From Opitutus sp. (lineage in GTDB: Bacteria; Verrucomicrobiota; Verrucomicrobiia; Opitutales; Opitutaceae): 64,000 nt of DNA. Where the stretch lies: positions 1 through 64,000 of the forward strand of contig JACEUQ010000003.1 of NCBI GenBank assembly GCA_024998815.1, written 5' to 3'. The number at the start of each line of letters is the position of its first letter. Within the stretch, counting starts at the first letter, position 1. The position numbers were made by a program, and so were the translations under genes. Positions 8,632-18,872 of this stretch are shown here, one piece after another. A model generated the notes under the pieces. The model was given only the letters and a program-made list of their open reading frames with translations. It did no database searches and was not told where the DNA came from.

Positions 8632-10320
8632 TTAAGCGCGCGTCAGCGGACGGTATTTGATGCGGTGCGGCTGATCCGCCTCCTTGCCCTTGCGGCGGCG
8701 GAAATCCTCCAGATAGGCCGAATAGTTACCATTGAACCAGTGGACCTGCGAATCGCCCTCAAACGCCAGGATGTGCGTGGCCACGCGGTCCAAAAACCAA
8801 CGGTCGTGCGACACCACCACCGCACAGCCGGCGAAGGTCTCCAAGCCCTCCTCCAACGCGCGGATCGAGTTAACGTCCAAGTCGTTCGTCGGCTCGTCCA
8901 ACAGGATGAGGTTCGCGCCGCTCTTGAGCAGGCGCGCCAGGTGCACGCGGTTGCGTTCGCCGCCGGAAAGCACACCGACCTTTTTCTGCTGGTCGGCACC
9001 GGTGAAACCGAACTGTGCGCAGTAGGCGCGGGCATTCACCTCACGCGGTCCCAGTTTCAAAATCTCGTTTCCGCCGCTGATCGCTTCGTAAATGGTCTGC
9101 GCATCCGGCAGCGAGTCGCGCGATTGATCCACGTGCGCCACCTGCACGGTGGGCCCGACCCGCAGGGCGCCGGTGTCGGCGGTTTCCACGCCCGTGATGA
9201 GTTTAAACATCGTGGTTTTACCCGCGCCGTTGGGCCCGATCACCCCAACGATGCCACCTGGGGGCAGCGAGAAGTTCACGTCCTCAAAGAGCACTTTTTC
9301 CCCGTAGGCTTTGGAGAGTTTTTGCGCCTCCACCACCAGAGCACCCAAACGCGGGCCGGCCGGGATGATGATCTCAAACTCCCGCTCTTTCTCGGCGACG
9401 TTTTCCTTGAGCATGGATTCGTAGGCGCTGATGCGGGCCTGCGACTTGGCGACGCGAGCCTTGGCCGATTGGCGGATCCATTCCAACTCGCGCGCCATGG
9501 CCTTTTGGCGGCGATCTTCAGTGCGTTGCTGCACGCTGGCGCGGGCTTGTTTCTGCTCCAGCCACTCGGAGTAATTGCCCTTCCACGGAATACCATGGCC
9601 GTGGTCGAGCTCGAGAATCCACTTGGCGACGTTGTCTAAAAAGTACCGGTCGTGGGTCACCGCGATGATCGTGCCGGCGTAGCGCGAAAGGTGCTGCTCC
9701 AACCAGTTAACACTTTCGGCATCCAAGTGGTTGGTCGGCTCGTCTAGCAGGAGGATGTCGGGCTTTTTCAACAGCAAGCGCGCCAAGGCGATCCGACGGC
9801 GCTCACCGCCTGAAAGGTGGTCTACAATTTGATCTGGGGAAGGGCAACGCAGCGCATCCATTGCCATCTCGACCTGCGGGGCGACGTCCCAAGCGTTGAG
9901 CGCGTCGATTTTTTCCTGCAGCTCGCCCTGCTTGGTGGTGATGGCGTCACGGGCGGCATCATCGGCGGCGGCGTCGATTTCATCCCAAGTGGCATCGTAA
10001 GCGGTGGTGAGGTCGGTGAGGTGCTTAACGCCTTCCTCGACGCACGCGCGCACGGTTTTGCCTGCGGTGAGCTGGGGCTCCTGTTCGAGCAGGCCGACCG
10101 TGTAGCCGGGCTCGAAGTGAACCGTGCCATCGAACTCCTTGTCCCGCCCAGCGAGCAGGCGCATGAGCGAGGATTTGCCCGAGCCGTTAAAGCCGAGGAC
10201 GCCGATCTTGGCGCCGTAATAAAACGACAATGAGATGTCGCGGAGGATTTCCTTGCGCTCGATTTTTTTCGAGACGCGCATCATCGAGAAGATGATCTTG
10301 GGTTCGTCGGGCTTGGCCAT
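8632..10320 (-). CDS. ettA: Energy-dependent translational throttle protein EttA
   Basis: A 562-residue ABC-F protein with two ATP-binding cassettes: Walker A GFNGSGKSS at about 43 and GPNGAGKTT at about 346, and signature motifs LSGGERRRIALARLL and LSGGERNRVHLARLL. Between them lies the positively charged linker typical of EttA (RARASVQQRTEDRRQKAM). E. coli EttA has 555 residues. ABC-F proteins bind the ribosomal E site and gate early elongation by ADP/ATP ratio; they have no membrane domain, and none is seen here. A single-gene unit, followed by a hairpin. Confidence 0.96.
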   Translation of the reverse strand: MAKPDEPKIIFSMMRVSKKIERKEILRDISLSFYYGAKIGVLGFNGSGKSSLMRLLAGRDKEFDGTVHFEPGYTVGLLEQEPQLTAGKTVRACVEEGVKHLTDLTTAYDATWDEIDAAADDAARDAITTKQGELQEKIDALNAWDVAPQVEMAMDALRCPSPDQIVDHLSGGERRRIALARLLLKKPDILLLDEPTNHLDAESVNWLEQHLSRYAGTIIAVTHDRYFLDNVAKWILELDHGHGIPWKGNYSEWLEQKQARASVQQRTEDRRQKAMARELEWIRQSAKARVAKSQARISAYESMLKENVAEKEREFEIIIPAGPRLGALVVEAQKLSKAYGEKVLFEDVNFSLPPGGIVGVIGPNGAGKTTMFKLITGVETADTGALRVGPTVQVAHVDQSRDSLPDAQTIYEAISGGNEILKLGPREVNARAYCAQFGFTGADQQKKVGVLSGGERNRVHLARLLKSGANLILLDEPTNDLDVNSIRALEEGLETFAGCAVVVSHDRWFLDRVATHILAFEGDSQVHWFNGNYSAYLEDFRRRKGKEADQPHRIKYRPLTRA

Positions 10321-10418
10321 GATGAGAGTGAAAATGATGCAAGCCCTGCGGACGGCGGGTCAAGGAAGCGTCTCAAGCGCTCGCCAAGCCAAGCCTATAC
10401 AAATGCAGTACTTGAAGC

Positions 10419-10802
10419 CTACGGGCGTTGGATCAACTCCACCTCGTAGCCCTCGGGAGCATCGATAAAGGCGATCAACGAACCGCTGCCGGTCGTCGTC
10501 GGGCCATCGCTGAGTTCGTAGCCCCGCGCCTTGAGTTCGGCCGCAAAAGCGGCGAGGTCATCCACCTCGAAAGCCAGGTGGGTGAGATCCGACTGGACTT
10601 GCACGGGAATGGCACCGACGGGCATCTGGCAGAGCTCGATTTCCTCGGCGCTGTTGGGGGTGGCGAGAAACGCCAGTTGGGCACCCCGTGGCGAGGTATG
10701 GCGGCGAGAAACCACGAGACCAAGGGCCTCTTGGTAGAACTGCACCGAGCGTTCGAGATCATTTACCCGGTAGCGGGTATGCAGGAGTTTTTTGACGGTC
10801 AT
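10419..10802 (-). CDS. Lactoylglutathione lyase / glyoxalase I-like VOC protein
   Basis: A 127-residue vicinal-oxygen-chelate protein. The four metal ligand positions of glyoxalase I can be read: His in LLHTRYRV (8), Glu in IELCQMP, His in LTHLAFEV and Glu in YEVELIQ at the C-terminus. The enzyme would convert the methylglyoxal hemithioacetal to lactoylglutathione, or to another thiol adduct if this organism lacks glutathione. Length is close to E. coli GloA (135). Methylglyoxal detoxification fits a genome that makes dihydroxyacetone phosphate from deoxyhexoses, but no link is shown. Confidence 0.85.
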   Translation of the reverse strand: MTVKKLLHTRYRVNDLERSVQFYQEALGLVVSRRHTSPRGAQLAFLATPNSAEEIELCQMPVGAIPVQVQSDLTHLAFEVDDLAAFAAELKARGYELSDGPTTTGSGSLIAFIDAPEGYEVELIQRP

Positions 10803-10853
10803 CGGTTCACCAAAAGCCTTAAAGCTCCCTTGTACAAGCGCACCGTCTCGGCA

Positions 10854-11301
10854 TCATTTCGCCGCCTCATCCCGAGCGGTCATTTCCTCGAGTTTCTTGG
10901 TGGTGAGGAGCTGGAATTTACCGCCGTTACGGCTGCTCGCCTTGCCCAAGTTTTCCTTGTCCTTCGCATCCGTGCCCGCCTCCGTGGGGCCAACCAAGAG
11001 GAAAACATTCAAGACCGCGCGCTCTTTCAGCAAGGCACGCTGCAACTTGGAGATGTGCGTCATCACCTCGGAATACTCGGTTATATCAAAAGGCTCGAAC
11101 GAGGTATAATGTAGCGGCTTACCCTCTTTGGTTGTCCAGCCCTTGTAATCGAGCGGGATGCTAAAGCCTTTCTGTTTAAGAGCAGCCTGAAAGTCGGGTT
11201 GGAAAATCCGGACCGCGTGTACAATGACAAATGGCGACTGCCCCTTGGCCTTGAGTTTGGCGTTCACAGCGTCTAGATCCGCACTAGCTTTGGCATAAGA
11301 A
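10854..11301 (-). pseudogene. vWA-like envelope protein, 3' part (split by ISL3 element)
   Basis: The last 147 or so codons of the gene whose first part is at 12615-13665. Removing the ISL3 element and one copy of its 8-bp duplication rejoins the two parts in the same frame (ARNASY-AKASADLDAVN), giving 496 residues. This part encodes a region ending TTKKLEEMTARDEAAK and shows no domain I can name. An internal ATG at 11267 could start a 137-residue fragment. Confidence 0.85.
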
Positions 11302-12614
11302 GGTTCTTCACGGAATACTGTGGGTTAGGGCTGGGGGGAAATTAGGCTCGAGGTCGAGTTTACCACAAAAGAAAAGAATACGGGTGCGATAGTTTTCGAA
11401 CTTACGGAAGCCACGAGCATCGGCTTTAATTGCTTGGATTTTTGAATTAAAACCCTCGGTGAGTGCATTCGAAATACGGTGCTTAAAGTAAGTCAGTAAT
11501 CCGGCCAGATGGGCTTTTAGTGACTTTGCTACTTTTTTGACTCTGGGCAGGCGGCTACTCATAACCGAGCGATACCACAGCTGGAAGAAAGTATTACCCG
11601 CATCGGCGTTGGGTTGTCCCCAAAACTCGACCAGCTGCTCTTTATAAGCCCATGCCTTGGCCGTACGAAGATTGGACTCCAGCAGCGCCTCGAAGTGCTC
11701 TTTGCGGTCATCAGGAACGATGCCATGCAGCCAAAGAAAGCGAGTGCGTTTTAAGATGTCATCGCCTTTGGCAGCGAGTTCAGCGGCCTCATCCCGGCGG
11801 GTATGATCGACCGCCTCGTTCATAGGCTTTGAAACATGAAAGCGGTCGTGAACGATGTCAGCGTTGGGCGCGGCCTGGTGGGTGGCGGCGATGAAGGATG
11901 CACCCATGTCCATCGCGACGGCTTCAATCCCGTCAATTTGCTCCTTTGATAATGATGCCCAAAGCTTTAACCCACTCCCTGTATCCCGGCCTGGAACCAC
12001 GTCCAGTACCCGCCGACCGGTGAGATCGGTCATCAATGAAACGTAGCTTTGACCGCGCAAAAAACTCTTTTCGTCTAAGCCAACTCGGGTGATGCCGTCG
12101 AGGTTTCGCCGCGCCAAGCCTCGCTCAACAGCCTGATCGATTATACGTTGTACACTATCCCAATGAAGTCCCAGCAACTCGGCGGCTTGGCTTAGCGATC
12201 GGCTAGAGGCGATCACGGCCACGGCAAAGCTTTCAAAAAGCGAGGTGAACCGCGAGCCTGGTTCGGCCCACGGCACGTGCATCGTTTTAACACCATGCTC
12301 CTCGCAATCGCAGCGGGGCACCGCGCACCGCAGTTCGAGTCGATATTGCATCACATCACGGTGACGCCAACTCCGCTCCTTCATTCGGTCGTAAATAGGC
12401 ATCAACTGACCGCACACTGGGCACGGCACCTTGGCCCCGTCTGGCCATCGTAACCAGACCGTCACGTTTAGTCCGAGAATGTCTTCCTCCACTTTGGTTA
12501 CTTCCCACGGTTCCGGCAGCAACAGCAACCGCCGGTAATGTTCATGTGCGCTTATGCTCATCTTTACTTTTTAGCTGCTTTTATGCCCGAACCCACAACA
12601 AAACGGGAAGAACC
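11302..12614 (-). mobile_element. ISL3-family element with 8-bp target duplication
   Basis: A 1,313-bp element with imperfect inverted ends of about 29 bp (GGTTCTTCACGG... against GGTTCTTCCCGT..., both followed by TGTGGGTT). It is flanked by CATAAGAA at 11294-11301 and again at 12615-12622. Length, the 8-bp duplication and the single transposase gene all fit ISL3. The intact duplication shows a recent, unrearranged insertion. Confidence 0.95.
11308..12561 (-). CDS. ISL3-family transposase
   Basis: A 417-residue DDE transposase. An N-terminal zinc ribbon (CPVC at 47-50, CAVPRCDC at about 79-86) and a helix-turn-helix (SRSLSQAAELLGLHWDSVQR) precede the catalytic core: Asp in VGLDEKSF, Asp in VAMDMGAS and Glu in NALTEGFNSKIQ near the C-terminus. 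It spans nearly the whole element, with no frameshift, and is probably active. Confidence 0.96.
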   Translation of the reverse strand: MSISAHEHYRRLLLLPEPWEVTKVEEDILGLNVTVWLRWPDGAKVPCPVCGQLMPIYDRMKERSWRHRDVMQYRLELRCAVPRCDCEEHGVKTMHVPWAEPGSRFTSLFESFAVAVIASSRSLSQAAELLGLHWDSVQRIIDQAVERGLARRNLDGITRVGLDEKSFLRGQSYVSLMTDLTGRRVLDVVPGRDTGSGLKLWASLSKEQIDGIEAVAMDMGASFIAATHQAAPNADIVHDRFHVSKPMNEAVDHTRRDEAAELAAKGDDILKRTRFLWLHGIVPDDRKEHFEALLESNLRTAKAWAYKEQLVEFWGQPNADAGNTFFQLWYRSVMSSRLPRVKKVAKSLKAHLAGLLTYFKHRISNALTEGFNSKIQAIKADARGFRKFENYRTRILFFCGKLDLEPNFPPALTHSIP

Positions 12615-13665
12615 CATAAGAAGCATTGCGAGCAGCCGTAACTGCTTCGAGGTTCAAACCACTACGAACCAGTTCCGCTTTAAAATCGTCGTTTATCTTC
12701 TTTTTCTTAGCGAGCTCCTGATCATTCAGCATTTGGACGGGCACCCCTGCACTGCCTGCGACCACATAGATTGTATCCGGCCCCATTTCGAGTGCACAAC
12801 GTAGGGCGTTCACCCACCCAGGAGGGCGAAAGTCTTCGTCGAGACCGGCGTTTGGCAGCGCTTTGGGGCGCCACGGGGTTCTTACTGCGATAGATCTGAA
12901 CCCCACTTTTTCAGGGGTGAGATTGATCGGCTTCATCCACTCAAAGAATCGCGTTTTATTGGCGCTGGTCGCCGGCAACAAACTCACCGAGAATGGATTC
13001 ACTAGAGAATTTACACCACGATCCCACGTATCGGGCTCATAGACGACCACACCGAACTCGGCACTCGGTGACAGTCGGCTGACGAGCTTCATCATCTCCT
13101 CACGAATGATGGAAAAAGCCTCAAATCCGCCCTTTCTGACATCCAAAATCCGAGTGCCTACATCGACCACAAAAACGATCTTGGAGGCACGCTGACTGGT
13201 GGTGCCCAAAAAGCTCATGCTCATGAAACCGGAGCCCAGACCGCTACCGTTTCCAATACCCGTGCCGAAACCGGTACCGGTGCCCATGCCTCCGGCTCCC
13301 GCACCAAAGCCCATGCCTGCCAGTGCACTCGCTCCGGCCAAGTTGAGTTCAGGCGGGGAGGGTAATTGAAGCGCATTAGAATCAGCCGAGAAAATCCGAG
13401 AGGCCGAAACAGGGGATGCACTGGCTGAACCGCCGCCCTTACGGGCCACCTGCAGGCGGTGCTCAACCTGTTTTTGGGCCACACTTGGCTCGGCTGCGTT
13501 GGTCGCCTCGAAACTTTTCTTTTTACCGAGGATTTGCTCGCTCACGACAAAATAGCCGGCAACGGCGGCCAGCACGACGTGCACGATCACGGTGACCAAC
13601 AGGGGCACGCTGGCGGTGAGACGTGCGTATAAACTCTTACGGCTTGGGGTTGGGGCGGCGGACAT
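12615..13665 (-). pseudogene. vWA-like envelope protein, 5' part (split by ISL3 element)
   Basis: The first 350 codons of a gene that would encode 496 residues. It has an N-terminal membrane segment (about 16-38, PLLVTVIVHVVLAAVAGYFV), a Gly-rich stretch (GMGTGTGFGTGIGNGSG, about 120-145), then a von Willebrand A-like fold (KIVFVVDVGTR, about 160-170) with a degenerate metal site in place of DxSxS. Unspliced, the frame reads into the IS and stops at 12571 after GFFPFCCG. It follows the second exbD by three bases, so it is the last gene of the ExbB/ExbD operon. It may act as the periplasmic partner of the ExbBD motor, in the place TonB or TolA would occupy. That role is inferred. Confidence 0.85.
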
Positions 13666-13668
13666 GAA

Positions 13669-14112
13669 TTATTGCTCTGAATCAGAGGTGAACGTAACAT
13701 TGCTAATTCCAGCAACAGCCAATGAGTTAAGTACATCAATGGTGCGGTAATACGAGGAATCGGGATGACTGACCAGTGTCACCACCAGTTTGCTCTTCGC
13801 CGCATCGCTGGAGGTTTTAAGGCGCATGAGGGTGCCCGTGAGCTGGGGAAGGTCCCGGCTTTGCGCCGAATCATAGGCTTCGTCGTTGAGGGTAACTTCA
13901 CCATCGTCTGCGATTTGCAGCATCTGTTCATCGACAAACTCGGTGCTGGCCGAGGCGACCGCGACGCCGGGCAACTTGGGCTGCAAGATCTGCTCAATTT
14001 TGATCTGCGCAGCGAGAGACATGAAGAACACGAGGATGACGAACACCACATCGATCATGGGCGCAATCTGGAAGCCCACGTCGGGGTTGTTCTGCTGGAT
14101 GGGCATTTTCAT
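13669..14112 (-). CDS. ExbD/TolR-family biopolymer transport protein (second copy)
   Basis: A 147-residue protein with one N-terminal membrane helix (IAPMIDVVFVILVFFMSL, about 17-34) carrying the conserved Asp of the proton pathway (Asp21). The rest is a periplasmic domain. ExbD/TolR dimers sit inside an ExbB/TolQ pentamer and couple the proton motive force to a periplasmic load. It starts 10 bases after the first exbD stop. The two ExbD proteins differ strongly outside the membrane helix, so they are probably a heterodimer and not a recent duplication. Confidence 0.9.
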   Translation of the reverse strand: MKMPIQQNNPDVGFQIAPMIDVVFVILVFFMSLAAQIKIEQILQPKLPGVAVASASTEFVDEQMLQIADDGEVTLNDEAYDSAQSRDLPQLTGTLMRLKTSSDAAKSKLVVTLVSHPDSSYYRTIDVLNSLAVAGISNVTFTSDSEQ

Positions 14113-14122
14113 GGTCGGGGGA

Positions 14123-14548
14123 TCAACGGGCTAGGGTGGCGAAGGTGACATCCGATATACCGGCTTTGGCCGCCGTCTCAACGACCGCCGAGATGTAGCG
14201 CACCGGGGTGAGCGCATCGCTGCGGATCAGCACGCGCACCTTGGGGTCGGCCTTTTTATGCGCAATCAGGGATGGGATTACCTCGTCGAGATTGACGATG
14301 CGCTCCTCGTAAGTGGTCACGGCAGTGCGTGCGGGCAGCTTCCAGGCCACGTTAAACACCAACTCACCCTCGGAATTTTCCTTCTTATTGGCGTCAGGGG
14401 CCAACGGAAGTTCGATCGCTGGGTCGTATCTAGCAACCGACGAGGTCGCGATGCTCATAAAGAAAATGAGCAGCACAAGTAGCACGTCGATCATTGGAGC
14501 GATTTGGAATTCGGGCTCGCCCTCACCACCGCCACCACCACCTGCCAT
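14123..14548 (-). CDS. ExbD/TolR-family biopolymer transport protein (first copy)
   Basis: A 141-residue protein. After a Gly-rich start (MAGGGGGGEGEPEFQ) comes the membrane helix with its Asp (IAPMIDVLLVLLIFFMSIA, about 16-34), then a periplasmic domain ending ISDVTFATLAR, the usual ExbD C-terminal strand. It lies between exbB and the second exbD and is probably translated with them. Confidence 0.92.
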   Translation of the reverse strand: MAGGGGGGEGEPEFQIAPMIDVLLVLLIFFMSIATSSVARYDPAIELPLAPDANKKENSEGELVFNVAWKLPARTAVTTYEERIVNLDEVIPSLIAHKKADPKVRVLIRSDALTPVRYISAVVETAAKAGISDVTFATLAR

Positions 14549-14622
14549 AGGATTAAGGAGTTAAAGGATTAAAGAGTACGAAGACAGCACCGGTGGGCAC
14601 GGCCTTCGTTAAAAAAGGCCGC

Positions 14623-15411
14623 TTAGGCCTGCACGTTGGTAGGGCTGCCCTCAACCCAGTTGGGGGTAGCAGCATAACTCTCGCCGCCCTCGAACTCGAC
14701 CGTCGCGAGGTGGTCATAGGGGAACTTGCGGAACAAATCGTTGGCCTCATCGGACAGCTTGTGAATAGAATGCCCCACGCTGTTGCGGATCAGGTAGTAA
14801 AACACGAAGGCGGGAATCGCCACGGCCAAGCCGGAAGCGGTTGCATGCAACACGTGGCCGATCGCGCCCGAAAGCTTGGAGGGGTCGGCGGCACCGGCCT
14901 GGCCCATGGCCGCGAAGGCTTGAATCATGCCGATGACCGTGCCGGTCAACCCGATCATGGGGGCGATAACGCCGATGACGGAGAGGTAGGCGATCTTGTT
15001 TTGGAACTTGGAGTTTTCGCCGATGATGGCCGAGCCCATGGCCTCTTCAGCGGCCTGTTTGCCGCTCGGGGCGTGTTTGAGGCCGGCGTGGACAACGTTG
15101 GCTAGAATGCCGGGGTTGTCGCGGGTCCAGTTGTAAGCACCGTGGTAATCACCGTTGCGGAAGAATGTGCGCACGGCCTCCAGCGCGGCAGGAGAGATGA
15201 ACTGCTTGGGCTGGATCTTCATGTACAGCTCGATGACCAGGTAAACGATCAGCGCCGAGCACAACCAGATAGGGAAAATCGCCGGTGCGCTGAGTTCTTG
15301 GAGCAGAGATTTGGTAACAACGGTGGGGGCGGCGTCAGCGGCGAGCAGGGCAAGCGGGCTGGCGGCGAGCAGGGCAGTTAGGCCGGTGAGCCGGCGAAGG
15401 GTGGTTTTCAT
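14623..15411 (-). CDS. MotA/TolQ/ExbB proton-channel family protein
   Basis: A 262-residue inner-membrane protein. It has a cleavable-looking N-terminal segment (LTALLAASPLALLAADA), a membrane helix at about 48-66 (IFPIWLCSALIVYLVIELY), and the MotA/TolQ/ExbB core with two more helices (IGVIAPMIGLTGTVIGMIQAF and ATASGLAVAIPAFVFYYLI). The long cytoplasmic loop contains GMIQAFAAMG, typical of the family. It forms the stator with the two ExbD proteins downstream. Confidence 0.93.
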   Translation of the reverse strand: MKTTLRRLTGLTALLAASPLALLAADAAPTVVTKSLLQELSAPAIFPIWLCSALIVYLVIELYMKIQPKQFISPAALEAVRTFFRNGDYHGAYNWTRDNPGILANVVHAGLKHAPSGKQAAEEAMGSAIIGENSKFQNKIAYLSVIGVIAPMIGLTGTVIGMIQAFAAMGQAGAADPSKLSGAIGHVLHATASGLAVAIPAFVFYYLIRNSVGHSIHKLSDEANDLFRKFPYDHLATVEFEGGESYAATPNWVEGSPTNVQA

Positions 15412-15459
15412 GATTCTTGAGTTTGGGTGGTGATCTAAAAGAAAGACTAAAAAGGGATA

Positions 15460-16263
15460 TCAAGGGCCGTTCATTTCGCGTTTGGCGAGGATGGCTTCGG
15501 CGCTGTTAGGAAAAGCGGCCATGAGATCAAGGTACGCGCGCTCGGTTCGTGCCGAATCGCCGTAACCGCGGAACGAACGGGCACTGCCCAAAAGTGCCGC
15601 AGGCATGACCTCATCTTCGGCACCATAAAAAGCTGGGACAAGCAGATACAACTCAAGGGCCTTTTCGAAGTCTTTTTGGCCATAGGCGATGTCGCCACGT
15701 AGTACCGCGGCCCCGGCGGCGATCTCGCCGGAGACTTCTTTGCGCATGAGCCCCTCGAGCATCGTGTCGGCAGCACTGCTCTTGCCGAGCGCGAGTTGCA
15801 GGCGGATGTCGATTAACTGGGCGGCCAGCCGAGTTTCTTCATCTGTCGAGGTGGCAATGAGCTCCTTCGTTGCTTTTTCGGTCTCGGCATTTTGCTTGCG
15901 GGCAAGCAGGGCGCGGGCGCGGAGCAATGCCGCGTCATTCCACCAGCCGCCGGGGACTTTAGCAAAAGGCGTAAATTGCGCGTAGATCGGGTTGATTTTG
16001 GCCTCGGCCTCCTCCGCCTTACCAGCAGCGAGCAAGGCGCGCGCCTCGGCGATCTCCGCAGGTTCGGGCCAGTCGAGCCGCACCACTTGAGACACCGGAA
16101 ACTGCATCTCGCCGGCGTCACCACCGAGGGATTTCACCAATACATTCCCCTTAAGCACGACCTCATCCTGCTTAAGCACCTTGCCGTCTTTAAGCAGGTA
16201 ACGTTGTGCGCACAGCGGCGAAACCGCCAGCAGGGCCAAAGCGATGTAACGAATGGTTTTCAT
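15460..16263 (-). CDS. Secreted TPR-like protein of the ExbB/ExbD operon
   Basis: A 267-residue protein with a signal peptide (MKTIRYIALALLAVSPLCAQ, cleavage near residue 20). A short beta-rich region follows, then helical TPR-type repeats (AEARALLAAGKAEEAEAKI; YGQKDFEKALELYLL; TERAYLDLMAAFPNSAEAI). It should be periplasmic. Its ATG overlaps the stop of the large TPR gene (ATGA at 16260-16263), so the two are coupled. Specific function unknown. Confidence 0.75.
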   Translation of the reverse strand: MKTIRYIALALLAVSPLCAQRYLLKDGKVLKQDEVVLKGNVLVKSLGGDAGEMQFPVSQVVRLDWPEPAEIAEARALLAAGKAEEAEAKINPIYAQFTPFAKVPGGWWNDAALLRARALLARKQNAETEKATKELIATSTDEETRLAAQLIDIRLQLALGKSSAADTMLEGLMRKEVSGEIAAGAAVLRGDIAYGQKDFEKALELYLLVPAFYGAEDEVMPAALLGSARSFRGYGDSARTERAYLDLMAAFPNSAEAILAKREMNGP

Positions 16264-18872
16264 GATGCACCTCCTTGTTTAGCAACGACGGGGACCGCTG
16301 TCGGCGTCGGTTCTGGCGGGTTTTTCTTTTCCCAATCCTCCAATATGCTTACGCGATCCAAAACCGTCTTGTACTCAGGGAATTCGGTCAGGCGTACATC
16401 GCGCTTCATTTCGCGATAAGTGGCCAAAGCCTCACGCGGCTTGCCTAGTTTTTCAAACGTCTGGCCGCTGCTCAAATACGCCTGCGCCACCCAGGGAGTG
16501 AACTTCTTATACGAGATAAATACCCGCTGAAAGTGCGCTTGGGCCTGGGCAAGCTCGTCGGGCCCTCCGCGTTTGAGCAGAATTTGGCCCAACGAGTAGA
16601 TGCTTTGGGCGGTGGCCGGACCGCGCCAGGACTTATTACCGGCGATCTGCTCGAAGAGCTCCTTGGCTTGCTCCAGTTTCCCTTGCGCCAGCAAAGTCTT
16701 GGCTTGGCCCAAGGTGGCTTCGCGCAATTTAAAGCGGGCACCTGCCCGGTCGATCGCGTTGGTGAACTGCACCCACGCCGTGTCGTAGTCGCCGGCCAGG
16801 AAGGCGATTTCAGCCAATCCCACATAACCAAAATCCGCATACATCGACTTCGGGTAACTGAGTACCAACTGGTCGTAGCAGGCGCGCGCCCGCTCAGTCT
16901 TGCCCAGCGCGAGCAGCTGATCACCCACACCGCCAAGCAAACCAGGTGATAGCCCCTCGGCGGCAGTTTCTTCGCCAATACGCACCAGCAACTGGTCCCT
17001 GAGCACGTTGTTTTTACGCAAAGACGCCACCTCGGCCTCGGTGAACAACACTCGTGCCTTAACCGTCGGGTTGTCACGGTTTTGGCTGGTCAGCAGCTCT
17101 TGACGGACACGGGCCGAAATCGCCTCAGCCGAAATCGGGGGTGGCTTCACGCCATCAGGTCCGGCCTTTGGGTTACGGGCCAAAATCGAGGCCATTTGAG
17201 TCAGCAGGCGTTCCACGGCATCCCGGGATGGATCAGTGAGGTAACGGCGGGCAATTTCGCCCATCTGCTTGACTGCCTCATCATGCTTGCCCTCGCGTGA
17301 GCGCAGTTTGCCAATCCAATACGCGGCATTGATGACGAAAGGGTGATCGGGATTCTCGCGGGCGAAATCCTCCCAGAGAACCGCCGCAGTACCAAAATCG
17401 CGCTTGGCCTGATAATGCTTGGTCAACTCATCGAGAACATAGCCGAGTTGGTCGTCGGACAGCTTGGTCCCCATCGCCCCACGGTAACTCTTGATCGCGT
17501 CATCGATGCGCTCTTGGCCGGCAAACACATCACCTTGGGTCGACAGTGCCTCACCGCGCTGCGGGTGCTCGACGGGATAATCGCGCAGCCAAGACTCCAG
17601 CTGTGATTCTGACTCCGTGTATTTCTGCATCGCATACTGCGCGGCGGCGATCCGGTAGCGTCCATCGGCCACGAACCGGCCCTCGGGATACTTAGCCAAA
17701 TAATCACCGATTTCCTTAATCGCCGCCTCGGCTTGGCCCAGCACCAGCGTCGCCATGGCGTGCAAATATGTCGCATCCTCCGCAAACCGTCCGTCAGGTT
17801 TTTTAGCCAAATACTTGCCGGATGCGTCTCGCGCCTCCTCAAAACGCCCTGCGGCGAAATGGGCGTTGGTCTGCATGAGCATCATTTGCTCGGAGAGATC
17901 GGAGTCAGGGAACTGGTTCACGCCGACGGTGAGAAACTCCATCTGCATGTCCTTGCGGTCCTTGTCGCTGGCTGCCTGAGCGGCCACGTAAAGGGTCGGA
18001 GGCAACAGTTTGCTCGCAGGCGTGGCCCGCATGAACTCGTCCAAGGCGCTGCGCATCTTGTCCACTCGGCCGGTATCAGCGTAGGCGCGCACCAGTTCCG
18101 AGTGGGCCTGCTCGCGCTCGGGCGCCTCGGGGAATTCCTTGAGCAAGCGCTGGAAAATCAGCGCCGCCTCCCAGGGCCCTCCGCGCAGTAGGAAGGTGTG
18201 ACCGAGCCGGTAGAACAGGGTCGCATCGTAGTCGCCTCGCTGGCCGATCTCGTCGAGGGCGGTCTTGGTGGCCTTGATGCGGCTCTCGATGCGCTGGGCG
18301 CTTTCTGCAGCGTCGATCGAGGTGAGGTTTTGCTGTTTAAGCCGGGCCAGTTGAGCCTCCATGCGAGCGGTGCGCAGCTTTTGCAGGCGCAGCAGTTCGG
18401 CGCGTGGCAACACCGTGCGATAGGCGGCGAGCGCCCCCGCTTGATCATTGGCTGACAGCAAAACGTCGCCCAGCTGCAGGCTCAGTACATTCAAGCCCGC
18501 CAGATTATCCACCGTGTTCAGATTGCCGCGCAACAGGTCCAAACCCCGGCTGGCTGCGGCGAAGTTCTTATCCTGTAAATGCAGCGAGATGAGCGAAAGT
18601 GCTGAGTTAGCCCACTCGGAATCCCGCGGTGAATCGGCCAAAATACGGCTGAGCGCGTCAATCGCGACGGCTGATTGATTGGCCTGCTGAGCCGCCATAG
18701 CGCGATAAATGCGGGCCTTGTCACGGTGCGTGATCGACTCTTCAAGTTTGGCGAAGACCGGCACGGCCTCAGCGAATTTTTTTTGCAACGCCAAGGAAAG
18801 ACCCAAGACCAAACGAGTATCGTTGGCGGCCCCGCCGGTGCTTGTACGTTGAAGGAACTTGCCTGCGATCAC
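16260..18872 (-). pseudogene. Large TPR protein, main part downstream of an in-frame stop
   Basis: An 870-residue frame made of tandem tetratricopeptide repeats from end to end (for example AEAAIKEIGDYLAKYPEGRF, EQAKELFEQIAGNKSWRG, REALATYREMKRD). It follows a TAA at 18873-18875 that lies in the same frame as the signal-peptide fragment 18876-19181. Without the TAA the gene would encode about 973 residues of secreted TPR protein. As written, this part could start at the GTG at 18872 directly after the stop, but would lack a signal peptide. Either the gene is inactivated, or the TAA is a sequencing error. Proteins like this often serve as scaffolds for ExbBD-type envelope machines. Confidence 0.75.
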
